A stretch of 64,000 nucleotides of DNA from Fictibacillus arsenicus (GCF_001999465.1 NZ_MQMF01000002.1:434001-498000), one strand, 5' to 3'. Counted from the stretch's first letter, positions 16,537 to 25,419 are shown. Notes: generated from the letters alone by a model not told the origin. Made by a program: numbers and translations.

Positions 16537-17343
16537 TTACAAAGGAAGATTTCTTCTCTTAAAGATAATTAAACTTCCTCCGAATAAAAGGAGTGCACCC
16601 ACTCCAAGCATCGAACCGGTTAACAGGGCATTTGTTTCATTATTAATCATTTTAATAGGGTCATATAATTTAAATATAGTAAAGTTCAATAACCATTCTG
16701 TATCTTCACTCAGCTTTCCTGCCATGTTCAGCATATAAAAGAAAAGCGTTAGCCCTGCAGATATGCCAAGTGCCTTTTTCTCATCATTAAACGAAGATGA
16801 AATGAAGAAACAATATCCGGCAATCACCAGAAAGATGAGGAATGTTAATACATTAAATGTAATAAATGATGGAACATCAAGCTCATAACCCGAAATCAGC
16901 CATTCACTTGCGGCGATACCGCTAAGTGTAGTAAAAGCAACAATCAACGCTAACCCGGTAATGATCACTGCAGCTTGGGTAGCTGCAACTTTAACCCTTG
17001 AATTCGGTGTAGCAAGCAGATATGCCATGGAACCTTGATCTACTAGACGAGCCATTAGCCGGGTAGAAGTTAAGATAACATAGACCATAAGGATGATTAA
17101 AAACAGCATGCCATAAAATTCGCCTGCAATATAATCAGCCAGTGAATTGATCCCATTTTCCATGCCGATTAGCTTGCGCATACCCTCTGGGAGCGCATTA
17201 ATCATGTCATTAAACCCCTTCATGTCAGCTATAGAAGGGTAGATCCAGATGATCAATACAATATAAGCGACTGCACCGTAAATGAAACCACCGAGCATTT
17301 TCGCATGGCTTTTCATCATCGAAAGATAGAGAGACCAGCTCAT
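16537..17343 (-). CDS. ABC-2-type exporter permease subunit
   Basis: A 268-residue membrane protein with six hydrophobic segments and a large extracytoplasmic loop after the first (residues about 37-75, ending SLADYIAGEFYG). This topology is typical of ABC-2 permeases in two-component exporters (YhcI/BcrB-like). It overlaps the ATPase gene by 4 bp, so the two are translationally coupled and form one transporter. Substrate unknown; with a divergent TetR-type gene, drug or lipid export is plausible but not shown. The 3' end has no strong hairpin. Confidence 0.88.
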   Translation of the reverse strand: MSWSLYLSMMKSHAKMLGGFIYGAVAYIVLIIWIYPSIADMKGFNDMINALPEGMRKLIGMENGINSLADYIAGEFYGMLFLIILMVYVILTSTRLMARLVDQGSMAYLLATPNSRVKVAATQAAVIITGLALIVAFTTLSGIAASEWLISGYELDVPSFITFNVLTFLIFLVIAGYCFFISSSFNDEKKALGISAGLTLFFYMLNMAGKLSEDTEWLLNFTIFKLYDPIKMINNETNALLTGSMLGVGALLLFGGSLIIFKRRNLPL

Positions 17344-18227
17344 TGCGCCACTTCCCTTCTGTCGTAATAATGCATGAATATATCTTCTAAATCCTGTGGT
17401 CTCGTATCGACGTGCTCCACTTCACAGCGGCTAAGAAGCTGAATAAACTCCTGATCGTTTCCTTGCACGGTGATATGAGCCGTCTTTTCCCCCATGATCT
17501 CCGTTTGGAGCTGGGATTGATGAATGAGTTCAATGTCAGATTCTTTTTTTACTTTTACTTCGAATATCCTTCTTTGCACGGTTCTTAGTGAATAAATATC
17601 TTCTAATGCTACAAGTCTGCCATCTTTAATAATTCCAGCTGAATCACATGTGCGCTCGATCTCCTGAAAGCTGTGCGATGACATCAGAATCGTTTTGTTC
17701 TTCTTTTTTTCTTCTAAAATCAAGTCAATGAATACCCGCTGCATAAGCGGGTCAAGTCCTGAAGTTGGTTCGTCTAAGATCAGCACCTCTGGATCATGCA
17801 TGAAGGCTGCAATGATTCCCACTTTTTGCTTCATTCCTTTTGACATTTTGCGGATAGGGGTTTTTACATCCAGCTGAAATCGCTCGATCAGCTCATCTCT
17901 TTTTTGAGTCATCTTATGTTTTCTCATTTTTTGCATAAGGTTTAAAAAATCCAGCCCGTTCATTCCTTCTAAAAAAACAATTTCACCAGGGAGATATCCA
18001 ATCAGCTTTTGAACTTCTGCTGACTTTGCCCAACAATCCAAATCATTGATAATGGAACTTCCATCATCCGGTTTCATAAACCCCATCAAATGGCGGATCG
18101 TGGTAGACTTGCCTGCTCCATTCGGTCCGATATAGCCAAACACTTCACCTTTTTTTACTTCAAAATTCAAATCAAACAAACCTTTTTCTGGTGTAAAACG
18201 TTTGGTCAAATTTTTAACTTTTATCAT
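17340..18227 (-). CDS. ABC exporter ATP-binding subunit
   Basis: A 295-residue ATPase of the drug/antibiotic exporter class. Walker A is GPNGAGKST (residues 34-42), the signature region is RKMSKGMKQKVG, Walker B is VLILDEPTSGLDP, and the H-loop is MSSHSFQE. The C-terminal 80 residues form the accessory domain common to CcmA/BcrA-type exporters. The ATG at 18227 (MIKVKNLTKRF) is chosen because GAGGGTGTG precedes it; longer in-frame starts would run through the operator region. It forms an operon with the permease and is divergent from a TetR-family gene. Confidence 0.93.
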   Translation of the reverse strand: MIKVKNLTKRFTPEKGLFDLNFEVKKGEVFGYIGPNGAGKSTTIRHLMGFMKPDDGSSIINDLDCWAKSAEVQKLIGYLPGEIVFLEGMNGLDFLNLMQKMRKHKMTQKRDELIERFQLDVKTPIRKMSKGMKQKVGIIAAFMHDPEVLILDEPTSGLDPLMQRVFIDLILEEKKKNKTILMSSHSFQEIERTCDSAGIIKDGRLVALEDIYSLRTVQRRIFEVKVKKESDIELIHQSQLQTEIMGEKTAHITVQGNDQEFIQLLSRCEVEHVDTRPQDLEDIFMHYYDRREVAQ

Positions 18228-18244
18228 AAGACACACCCTCTTTT

Positions 18245-18270
18245 TGAAATATTTATATACGTATATTTCA
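18245..18270. promoter_or_regulatory. TetR-type operator O1 (ABC exporter side)
   Basis: A 26-bp site with 8-bp inverted arms TGAAATAT and ATATTTCA; its core also contains the perfect palindrome ATATACGTATAT. It lies just upstream of the ABC ATPase ribosome binding site. Confidence 0.65.
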
Positions 18271-18312
18271 AAATTATCATATACCCGTAACAACATTTTG
18301 GCAAGAAGTTTT

Positions 18313-18338
18313 TGAAATATGATGTTTGTTATTTTTCA
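18313..18338. promoter_or_regulatory. TetR-type operator O2 (regulator gene side)
   Basis: A second 26-bp site, beginning TGAAATATG and ending TATTTTTCA, so the same outer arms and length as O1. It lies 35 bases before the TetR-family start. The centre-to-centre distance from O1 is 68 bases. Confidence 0.6.
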
Positions 18339-18373
18339 AAAAATGTTTTATCCTATTATTGAGGTGAAGTGTT

Positions 18374-18961
18374 TTGAACGGATATGAACGCCGAAAAGAA
18401 CAAAAGAAAACAGCTATAAAAAAAGCCGCTTTTACCCTATTTCAACAGCAAGGCGTTAGAGATATTAAAATCGAAGACATCGCTAAAGAAGCTGGCGTTT
18501 CACAAGTTACGATCTACAACCATTTTGGCAGCAAGGAAGCTTTATTCCGGGAAGTTATTAAAGATTACACCATCGAACAATATGAATTTCATAAAGAACT
18601 GTTTGATAAAGACATCTCATTTCACGAAAAAATGAAGACAAGCATCCTTCATAAAACGAAGCAAGTAGCTAATATTCATCCAGAAGTCATTAGAGAAATG
18701 ATGTTAAATGACGAGGAATTAAGATCTTATCTAACTGAATTTCAATCGTCCTATGCCATCCCTATGATTATGAAATTAATCAAGGACGCGCAAAAAACGG
18801 GAGAAATCAATCCAGAACTTTCTGAGCAATCAATCATGTTATATATCCAGCTTTTTAATAACGATATGCTCATATCCATGATTACAGCTGAAAACGGAAA
18901 AAAATTAGCGTCAGATATTTTCCAAATGTTCTTCTATGGATTATCACAGCCCAATGAATAG
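18374..18961 (+). CDS. TetR/AcrR-family regulator of the divergent ABC exporter
   Basis: A 195-residue TetR-family repressor. The N-terminal HTH is at residues about 8-55 (AAFTLFQQQGVRDIKIEDIAKEAGVSQVTIYNHFGSK), followed by an all-helical ligand domain. The TTG start at 18374 is seven bases after GAGGTG; no in-frame ATG fits better. It is divergent from the two-gene ABC exporter across an intergenic region holding two similar 26-bp inverted repeats. It therefore most likely represses both the exporter and itself, with an exported compound as inducer (inference). Confidence 0.93.
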   Translation: MNGYERRKEQKKTAIKKAAFTLFQQQGVRDIKIEDIAKEAGVSQVTIYNHFGSKEALFREVIKDYTIEQYEFHKELFDKDISFHEKMKTSILHKTKQVANIHPEVIREMMLNDEELRSYLTEFQSSYAIPMIMKLIKDAQKTGEINPELSEQSIMLYIQLFNNDMLISMITAENGKKLASDIFQMFFYGLSQPNE

Positions 18962-19087
18962 ACGAACTTGTAAATCCATTCGGTTATCCATGAGTTTTGG
19001 GCTCGAATCCAAAAGTCCGGAATCGCTTTTAATCCGGGATTTAACTTGCCGATATAAGTAACGTATAAGTAAATAGGGGGTTTTTTA

Positions 19088-19531
19088 ATGTTTGTAGTTA
19101 ATGTTGAAGCTGCAGTATTTAAAGATGATAAATGGCTGATCATCCAGAGGAGTTTAAAAGAGGAGCACGCTGCAGGAGCACTCTCACTTGTCGGCGGACA
19201 GGTTGAAGATGAAGGGAATTCATCAGATATACTCGAACGTACCGCTATCCGTGAGGTTTTTGAAGAAACAGGTGTGATCGTAAAAGATACACTACATTAT
19301 GTACATAGCACTTCATTTATTTCTGACTCAGAAAAAAGAGTAGTGGATGTTGTCATGTTAGCGGAGCATGAAAGCGGAGTTGCACACTCTAAAAGCGAAG
19401 ACGAAGTTGAGGGTGTTTTTTGGTTAACTACAAACGAAGTGATGAATCATATAAACACTGGACCTATTTTAAAAGAAAGCATAAAAAGAGCTCACCACAT
19501 AAAAGAACAACTTTATAACAAGATCTTATAA
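19088..19531 (+). CDS. Nudix hydrolase
   Basis: A 147-residue Nudix-fold hydrolase. The Nudix box is present with its core REVFEETGV (residues about 56-64) preceded by the GGQVEDEG turn. The segment between the Gly-rich turn and RE is longer than the standard spacing by one or two residues, and Asp replaces the usual Glu of the Gx5Ex7REUxEE pattern. Nudix enzymes cleave nucleoside diphosphate-linked substrates; which one cannot be assigned. The ATG follows TAGGGGGTTTTTT. A terminator follows directly. Confidence 0.9.
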   Translation: MFVVNVEAAVFKDDKWLIIQRSLKEEHAAGALSLVGGQVEDEGNSSDILERTAIREVFEETGVIVKDTLHYVHSTSFISDSEKRVVDVVMLAEHESGVAHSKSEDEVEGVFWLTTNEVMNHINTGPILKESIKRAHHIKEQLYNKIL

Positions 19532-19533
19532 GA

Positions 19534-19558
19534 AGCTTTCGATAGGAAAGCTTTTTTG
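19534..19558 (+). terminator. Terminator after the Nudix gene
   Basis: AAGCTTTC and GGAAAGCTT arms with a four-base loop, followed by TTTTT. Confidence 0.85.
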
Positions 19559-19625
19559 CTGCTTATACTATTTTTATTAGGGTAAAGTAAAGCTGCTTAT
19601 ACTATTTTTATTAGGGTAAAGTAAA
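19558..19625 (+). repeat. Perfect 34-bp tandem duplication
   Basis: Two exact head-to-tail copies (19558-19591 and 19592-19625) of a unit starting GCTGCTTATACTATTTTTAT and ending GGGTAAAGTAAA. Each copy contains TATACT, a good -10-like sequence. The duplication lies between the Nudix terminator and the ykaA-pit operon. Confidence 0.9.
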
Positions 19626-19790
19626 AAGAAACAATGAACCAATAAAAATTTTGTAAATTTTTGATTACAATTCATTCTTTTTCGACATATTTTTTGTATA
19701 ATGTGTTGGGTGGTTAAAAAAGTCATAAATAACTGCTGGATAAAAAGGTTAAAGAAAAAGGATTAAAGACATTTCTTTTGGAGGGTACTT

Positions 19791-20408
19791 ATGTTTACTA
19801 AGAAAAAGGATAAGTTTGCTGTAATGCTTACTGATATTGCAAGTAACCTTAAAGAATCTGCTGGTTATTTCTACGATTTCAAGATCAATAATGAAGATGA
19901 CTTGCGTGAGTTTGCCGATCATTTGAAAGAACTTGAGTCAAAGGGCGATTCTTATGTTCATACCGTAATCATGGAATTGAACAAAGTATTTATTACACCT
20001 ATCGAAAGAGAAGACATCTTATCACTTGCTATGAGCATGGATGATATTTTAGATGGCATCGAACAGGCTTCTGCACTATTTGATATTTATGCCATCACAA
20101 ACCCTGACGAGTACATGGTTAAATTTGTCGAAAACATTAAATTAAGTGCAGATGAGATTTTATTAACAGTAAATCTTCTTGCTGATAAAAAACTTCTTGA
20201 TATGCGTGAACATGCGATCAAGATCAAAGATTATGAATCAAAATGTGACGATCTATATCGTGAAGCACAGCGTCAATTGTTCGCAACTGAAACAGATCCT
20301 ATCAAAGTAATCAAGTACAAGGAAATGTATGAAGTACTTGAAGGCATCGCCGACAGCTGCCAGAACGTTGCAAATACACTTGAATCCATTATCATGAAAA
20401 ACGCGTAA
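19791..20408 (+). CDS. ykaA: DUF47 (PhoU-like) phosphate transport accessory protein
   Basis: A 205-residue all-helical protein of the DUF47/PhoU-like family. It has the conserved D/E-rich metal-coordinating segments ELESKGDSYVHTV, TPIEREDILSLAMSMDDILDGIE and IKDYESKCDDLY. The family acts with Pit-type transporters as a cytoplasmic regulatory partner. It is 11 bases upstream of the pit gene, matching the ykaA-pit pair of B. subtilis. The ATG follows TTGGAGGGTACTT. A TATAAT at about 19697-19702 could be its -10 element, but the -35 match is poor. No clear PhoP box was found. Confidence 0.93.
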   Translation: MFTKKKDKFAVMLTDIASNLKESAGYFYDFKINNEDDLREFADHLKELESKGDSYVHTVIMELNKVFITPIEREDILSLAMSMDDILDGIEQASALFDIYAITNPDEYMVKFVENIKLSADEILLTVNLLADKKLLDMREHAIKIKDYESKCDDLYREAQRQLFATETDPIKVIKYKEMYEVLEGIADSCQNVANTLESIIMKNA

Positions 20409-20419
20409 CGGGTGACGGT

Positions 20420-21424
20420 ATGGAATTCGATTCTATATTAATTCTTACCATTCTAATCGTATTTGGGGCATTAGCGTTTGACTTTATCAACGGCTTCCAT
20501 GATACAGCCAATGCGATTGCGACATCTGTATCAACCAAAGCCCTAACACCTAGAAAAGCCATTCTGCTGGCTGCTGTCATGAACTTTGTCGGAGCTATGA
20601 CATTCACAGGTGTAGCAAAAACGATTACGAAAGACATCGTAGATCCATTTACTCTTCAAAACGGATCAGTAGTAATTTTAGCCGCACTAATTGCGGCGAT
20701 CGCTTGGAACTTGATTACTTGGTACTACGGAATTCCAAGTTCTTCATCACATGCGATTATCGGTTCGATCGCTGGTGCTGCAATTGCGGCAGCAGGGTTT
20801 GAAGCTTTGCATTATTCTGGTTTTCTTAAAATTATTTATGGTTTATTGCTTTCTCCACTTTTGGCATTTGCAGTTGGATTTGTATTTTATCATGCAATTA
20901 AACGTATCTTTAAAAATGCCAATTTAACAAAAACAAATAATAATTTCCGAAAAGTTCAAGTTGTAACTGCTGCATTCCAAGCTTATTCACATGGTACAAA
21001 CGATGCTCAAAAGGCGATGGGTATCATCACAATGGCTTTAATCGCGAACGGCTACACAGATAGTACAGATATTCAGTTATGGGTTCAGGTTTCCTGTGCT
21101 CTTGCAATGGGACTTGGAACTTCAGTCGGCGGTTGGAAGATCATCAAAACAGTTGGCGGAAAGATTATGAAGATTCGTCCGGTTAACGGTGTTTCAGCTG
21201 ATTTAACGGGTGCATCCGTAATCCTTGGAGCATCAGTTCTTGGGATTCCTGTTAGTACAACTCACGTAATTACATCTTCCATTCTTGGTGTTGGCGCCTC
21301 TCATCGTTTAAGAGGCGTTAAGTGGGGAACTGCTAAGACCATGTTGATCACTTGGTGTATTACATTGCCGATCTCAGCAACACTTGCTGCATTATCATAT
21401 TTTGTTTTAAATTTATTTTTCTAA
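20420..21424 (+). CDS. pit: Low-affinity inorganic phosphate transporter
   Basis: A 334-residue Pit-family (PiT/SLC20) permease with two homologous halves, each carrying the family signature: GFHDTANAIATSVSTKAL near residue 24 and SHGTNDAQKAMGIITMAL near residue 190. About ten membrane helices are apparent. It imports metal-phosphate complexes using the proton gradient. It forms an operon with the DUF47 gene directly upstream and ends with a terminator. Confidence 0.95.
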   Translation: MEFDSILILTILIVFGALAFDFINGFHDTANAIATSVSTKALTPRKAILLAAVMNFVGAMTFTGVAKTITKDIVDPFTLQNGSVVILAALIAAIAWNLITWYYGIPSSSSHAIIGSIAGAAIAAAGFEALHYSGFLKIIYGLLLSPLLAFAVGFVFYHAIKRIFKNANLTKTNNNFRKVQVVTAAFQAYSHGTNDAQKAMGIITMALIANGYTDSTDIQLWVQVSCALAMGLGTSVGGWKIIKTVGGKIMKIRPVNGVSADLTGASVILGASVLGIPVSTTHVITSSILGVGASHRLRGVKWGTAKTMLITWCITLPISATLAALSYFVLNLFF

Positions 21425-21429
21425 ATAAG

Positions 21430-21460
21430 AGAAGAAGCCCGGGAAACCGAGCTTCTTTTT
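21430..21460 (+). terminator. Terminator after pit
   Basis: GAAGCCCGG and CCGAGCTTC arms, one internal mismatch, followed by TTTTTTG. Confidence 0.85.
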
Positions 21461-21542
21461 TGTTTACAGGTTGTCCGCATTCCATAAAAAGGTTAATTAT
21501 GTGATTTTTCCGTTTTTTATGTGATAAAGAACTTTTAAAAGA

Positions 21543-21569
21543 AAAAGCCAGCCGAATTCAGCTGGCTTC
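21543..21569 (-). terminator. Terminator after the SgrR-like gene
   Basis: On the minus strand AAGCCAGC and GCTGGCTT form an 8-bp stem followed by TTTTC. Confidence 0.8.
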
Positions 21570-21591
21570 ATCAAATTCAGGAGCAGTATAT

Positions 21592-23343
21592 CTATTTTAC
21601 CGCAGGTTTGATCCAGATCTTTCTGAAATCCGCCCAACCGAACGTATTCATTGAAACATTCTTCAGGCTCGCAGGGAAATTCTTTTTTCGGTATGTATGA
21701 TAACTGTTCAGTACAAGTCTCCTTTCGTGCAGATCATGTTCTATTTCGTCCATGTACTTCTTTTGTTTCTCCTCATCCTCTTCATCCATAAGAAGACCCA
21801 CGATTCGCTGAACATGCTCTCCTTCTTTCCCTGCCAAAAAACGATTAACGAAACTTGCTTTATGTTTAAAAAAATTAATGAATGCAAGGACAATATTGTT
21901 CTCAAACATCTCCCCCATAATAATCATATCTGAGTCTGCTGTCACTTCCTCGTTGTAATATTCAGTCAGTGGAAAAGGATGCAGCATCAGATTCAGACCA
22001 ATGGATTCCGCCCTCTTCTTTAGCCACATTGCATCTTCCTTGCTGTATTTCATATCAAAAAAACTCACTTTAAGGATCTCTCCGTTGTAGCCTGTTGCTT
22101 GAAGGGATTCTGCAGCTTGTTGTAATGTTTTTTCAGCAGGCGGATTCTCAATGCTCTTTTCAGGAAAAAGACTGGTTGCAGCCAGCAATTTGTCTTTCTT
22201 TAACTCTTTTATCATCAACTGAATATCAAACAATTGATAGATTGCATCTCTAAAGTGCCAGTTATGAACGATGGAATCTTTGTTTAAGTTAAACGTGATA
22301 TAGTTGCAGCCAACTTGCAAGAGGTCAACCGCTTCACCTGCCTGTTCATTTGCCGAAGACGGCAGTTCATAATGAAGATCAACTTTTGAATTCTGAGGAA
22401 TCTGCCAGATCTCAATTCGGTCAAGCCATGCTCTTTCTTTAAAATAATGAGTATTCGCCTCTAATACGAGAACATCCTCACGATATTCTGTGACAGAGAA
22501 CGGACCGGTTCCGATCAATTCTGTTTCATCTTCAGGCTGAACAGCCATTGAGATCGAACTCACGAAATGAAGAAACATCCTCGTTTTCCTTTTTAAGAAA
22601 AACTGAATCGTGTACGGCCCCATGCACCTAACATCTGATACAAGTGCTGTCTGCCATTGACATGGCGAGTTCGCGTTCTGGTCTTTTAACCGTTGAAAGG
22701 TATACCGTACATCTTTAGAAGTCATGTGTTTGCCATTGTGAAACATTACACCTTTTCTTAAGTAAAAGGTTATTGTCCTGCCGTCTGCTGATACGTCATA
22801 ATCATGAGCTAAATGTGCGTCAAATCTTTTTTCGTTCTCATCATACTGCAGAAGCGTATCATAGATCTGCCGTGCAAAGTGTGATTCAGAAGATACAGAT
22901 ACAAAAGCTGGATCTAGTGTGGATAGCTTTCGGGTCATTGGAATCTTGAGAACATCTTTCGCGGTTTCTGGTCCTTTCTCCTGATAGCCAAAATAAGTGT
23001 TGAGCGTGTGGTGAAGTTCCTCTTTAATATCCTCTGAAAGATTTTCTTTTAATAGATTAATAGCCGCGTTCAAGTCCTCTTTCTCCAGCATTTGATGAAA
23101 TATTTCAAGAATCCCAGTACGTATATCATGATGGAAAGTGAGAGTTGAAGTGTTTCCCCTCCCTCTTCCAGGTTTCCAAGTGAGCCAGTTTTCTGCTGTC
23201 ATACGTTTCAAAAGAATTTTAATATTTCGTTCTGTACAGCACAAAACATCAGCAAGTTCTTGAACGGTTATCTTCATTGTGTCTGTGTAGTCATTTTCTT
23301 TTTGATGCAGCCGAAGACTCACATAATATTCCAGCAGTTTCAT
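21592..23343 (-). CDS. SgrR-like regulator: HTH fused to an extracellular-solute-binding-type domain
   Basis: A 583-residue cytoplasmic regulator. Residues about 1-110 are an SgrR-type N-terminal winged helix (ITVQELADVLCCTERNIKILL, WKPGRGRGNTSTL). Residues about 150-560 resemble a family 5 solute-binding protein (RKLSTLDPAF, LRKGVMFHNGKHMTSKDVRYTF). There is no signal peptide, so the binding domain serves as an intracellular sensor. The ATG at 23343 (MKLLEYYV) has GGAGG seven bases upstream; an ATG at 23361 would overlap that site. It is divergent from an MFS exporter and probably controls it. The ligand is unknown. E. coli SgrR senses sugar-phosphate stress, but that does not transfer automatically. 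Confidence 0.92.
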   Translation of the reverse strand: MKLLEYYVSLRLHQKENDYTDTMKITVQELADVLCCTERNIKILLKRMTAENWLTWKPGRGRGNTSTLTFHHDIRTGILEIFHQMLEKEDLNAAINLLKENLSEDIKEELHHTLNTYFGYQEKGPETAKDVLKIPMTRKLSTLDPAFVSVSSESHFARQIYDTLLQYDENEKRFDAHLAHDYDVSADGRTITFYLRKGVMFHNGKHMTSKDVRYTFQRLKDQNANSPCQWQTALVSDVRCMGPYTIQFFLKRKTRMFLHFVSSISMAVQPEDETELIGTGPFSVTEYREDVLVLEANTHYFKERAWLDRIEIWQIPQNSKVDLHYELPSSANEQAGEAVDLLQVGCNYITFNLNKDSIVHNWHFRDAIYQLFDIQLMIKELKKDKLLAATSLFPEKSIENPPAEKTLQQAAESLQATGYNGEILKVSFFDMKYSKEDAMWLKKRAESIGLNLMLHPFPLTEYYNEEVTADSDMIIMGEMFENNIVLAFINFFKHKASFVNRFLAGKEGEHVQRIVGLLMDEEDEEKQKKYMDEIEHDLHERRLVLNSYHTYRKKNFPASLKNVSMNTFGWADFRKIWIKPAVK

Positions 23344-23363
23344 AGGGTTACCTCCAAACAATT

Positions 23364-23398
23364 AAAAGGGGAAATAATAATAAAAAGTTTACCCTTTT
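23364..23398. promoter_or_regulatory. Inverted repeat in the divergent SgrR-MFS promoter region
   Basis: AAAAGGGGAAA (23364-23374) and TTTACCCTTTT (23388-23398) are complementary at 10 of 11 positions with a 13-base spacer. The position between two divergent genes suits an operator for the SgrR-like protein. Confidence 0.5.
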
Positions 23399-23446
23399 TC
23401 TTCTCCTTTTTCTAGATAAAATTGGAAATAAGGAGAGTGACTTTTT

Positions 23447-24715
23447 ATGGGTTTTAGAGAATTACACCGGAATATAAAGATCCGGATCATAACATCCTTT
23501 CTAACGAGGATTGTTGGCACGATGATATTTCCATTCATGGCGATCTACTTTTCTATGAAGGTCGGCCAAGTATTAGCTGGTATTCTTTTAATCGTTAACG
23601 TGTTAGTTTCACTATTTGTTAGTTTTTATGGAGGCTATATTGCTGACAGGGTCGGCAGGAAAAAAGTGATGGTAACAGCGCAGGGCATTCAGGTTGCTGC
23701 ATTTGCTGTTATGGCACTGGCCAATTCGCCGTTTCTTGATTCAGTCTGGCTGACATTTACTATGATGTTGGTTTCCAGTGTCAGCTCGGGACTGATGAAT
23801 CCGGCAGCTGAAGCCATGCTGATCGATGTGAGCACACCTGAAAACCGGAAGTTTATGTACAGCTTAAACTATTGGTCTATCAATTTATCGATTGCTTTAG
23901 GAGCAATCGTAGGCGGATTGCTGTTTAAATCTCATCGCTTCGAACTGTTTTTAGTGCTAACTTTTGTTTCTGTTTTCACATGGATTCTTGTTACGTATTG
24001 GATGACCGAGTCGTTTGAGACAAAACGTGCTGCGGTGAGTTCTGAAAAACGAAATGTTTTGCGTGAAGTGATTGAAAACTACCGGTCTGTCATGCATGAT
24101 AAAACGTTCATGCTATATGTTGCAGGCAGCATCTGTATTATGTCATTAGAGTTCCAGATGCATAACTATATCGGCGTCCGGCTGGATCAAGAGTTTGCAG
24201 TCCGTACTCTAACCTTCTGGAATGGCTTTTCGTTTGAAATGACAGGTATTCGAATGCTGAGCTGGCTTTCTACTGAAAACACAGTGCTTGTCGTTTTATT
24301 AACCATATGGCTCACTAAACAGATGAAACGGTTTAATGATATGAAAGTTTTCTTTATTGGGTTGTCACTGTATTCTGTAGGCTACGCTATTGTTGGTGCA
24401 TCCAACTCTATGGGCATTCTGATGAGTGCTGTTCTTCTGTACACGATCGGCGAACTGCTTTACGTTCCGATCCGCCAGGCTTTCTTGGCAGATTTGGCGG
24501 ATGAGACGAAGAGAAGTTCGTATATGGCGATGAACGGTCTTGTTTTTCAAGCGGCAAAAATCGCTGGTTCACTCGGCCTTACGATCGGAGCGTTTTTACC
24601 GTCTTGGACGATGGGAAGTTTGTATCTATTGTCAGGAATTATGGGTATGTTTCTGTTCCAGATGGCATTCACAAGGTTCTATGCTACTAAAACTGCTGTG
24701 AAAGCAACGGCTTAG
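23447..24715 (+). CDS. MFS efflux transporter (DHA1-like)
   Basis: A 422-residue major facilitator with 12 predicted membrane segments. The MFS loop 2-3 signature appears as GGYIADRVGRKKVM (residues about 64-77), and a motif-C-like stretch follows later in helix 5 (SIALGAIVGGLLF). It starts at an ATG after AAGGAGAGTGAC. Divergence from the SgrR-like regulator and close linkage to a YdcF protein suggest a regulated export unit. The substrate is unknown: sugar efflux (as with SetA beside E. coli SgrR) or drug efflux are both possible. Confidence 0.9.
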   Translation: MGFRELHRNIKIRIITSFLTRIVGTMIFPFMAIYFSMKVGQVLAGILLIVNVLVSLFVSFYGGYIADRVGRKKVMVTAQGIQVAAFAVMALANSPFLDSVWLTFTMMLVSSVSSGLMNPAAEAMLIDVSTPENRKFMYSLNYWSINLSIALGAIVGGLLFKSHRFELFLVLTFVSVFTWILVTYWMTESFETKRAAVSSEKRNVLREVIENYRSVMHDKTFMLYVAGSICIMSLEFQMHNYIGVRLDQEFAVRTLTFWNGFSFEMTGIRMLSWLSTENTVLVVLLTIWLTKQMKRFNDMKVFFIGLSLYSVGYAIVGASNSMGILMSAVLLYTIGELLYVPIRQAFLADLADETKRSSYMAMNGLVFQAAKIAGSLGLTIGAFLPSWTMGSLYLLSGIMGMFLFQMAFTRFYATKTAVKATA

Positions 24716-24725
24716 GAGGAATAGA

Positions 24726-25376
24726 ATGAATCCGCTTATTGCGAAAGAACCGAAAAGTGTACCTGAATTTACGAAGAAGCAGATCGATTGGCTGACTGAT
24801 ATTGCTTTTTATTATGATGACAAGCCAGAGCCGTGTGACGCTGTTTTTGTTTTTGGCGGAACACATCCAGGACATTGGGAAAAAGCGATTGAAGCTTATC
24901 ATATGGGATTAAGCAGCACATTTGTTGTAACCGGCGGAGTCAGTCCGACCGGAAAAAAGCATGCATCATGGGAAGAACGAACAGCACCGGAATCACATGT
25001 GATCAGGAGAAAAATAATGGAAGCCGGAGTGCCTGAAGAAAGCATTTTTTTTGAAGATCGATCCAGTAACTCTATGGAAAATGTTATATATGCACTTGAT
25101 GAATTCGATTTTACAATGATAAATTCATTGCTTGTTATAACGAAAGAACATGGAGCCGGCAGGCAGATTCGTACGCTGCAGAAACATTTGCCTGAGACAG
25201 TTCGATTTGTTCCCTTTGGATTTCCGGCTGTTTACAGCGGTGAGGGGATAACGCGAGATAACTGGCATCTGACACCCGAAGGAAGATCTCGTGTGTGGGG
25301 TGAGTATCTGCGTATCTGCAAATATGGTGATGCAGGACACTTAAGAGGCATCCTTGCGGAAGAGAGAATGTTATAA
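24726..25376 (+). CDS. YdcF-like (DUF218) protein
   Basis: A 216-residue DUF218 protein. The Rossmann-like core is visible: DAVFVFGGTHPGHWEKAIEAY (residues about 38-58), VVTGGVSPTG, FEDRSSNSMENVIYAL and VITKEHGAGRQIRTL. The biochemical role of YdcF proteins is not established; E. coli YdcF binds S-adenosylmethionine, and related SanA/ElyC members act in envelope biogenesis. There is no signal peptide or membrane anchor here. It is 10 bases after the MFS gene with TAGGAGGA as ribosome binding site, so the two are an operon. A terminator follows. Confidence 0.88.
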   Translation: MNPLIAKEPKSVPEFTKKQIDWLTDIAFYYDDKPEPCDAVFVFGGTHPGHWEKAIEAYHMGLSSTFVVTGGVSPTGKKHASWEERTAPESHVIRRKIMEAGVPEESIFFEDRSSNSMENVIYALDEFDFTMINSLLVITKEHGAGRQIRTLQKHLPETVRFVPFGFPAVYSGEGITRDNWHLTPEGRSRVWGEYLRICKYGDAGHLRGILAEERML

Positions 25377-25378
25377 AG

Positions 25379-25419
25379 AAAAGCCCTTCACTCATATCCT
25401 GAGTTGGAGGGCTTTGTTG
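25379..25419 (+). terminator. Terminator after the YdcF gene
   Basis: AAAGCCCT and AGGGCTTT outer arms with an inner CTCA/TGAG stem; followed by GTTGTGATGTTTTTT. Confidence 0.75.
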
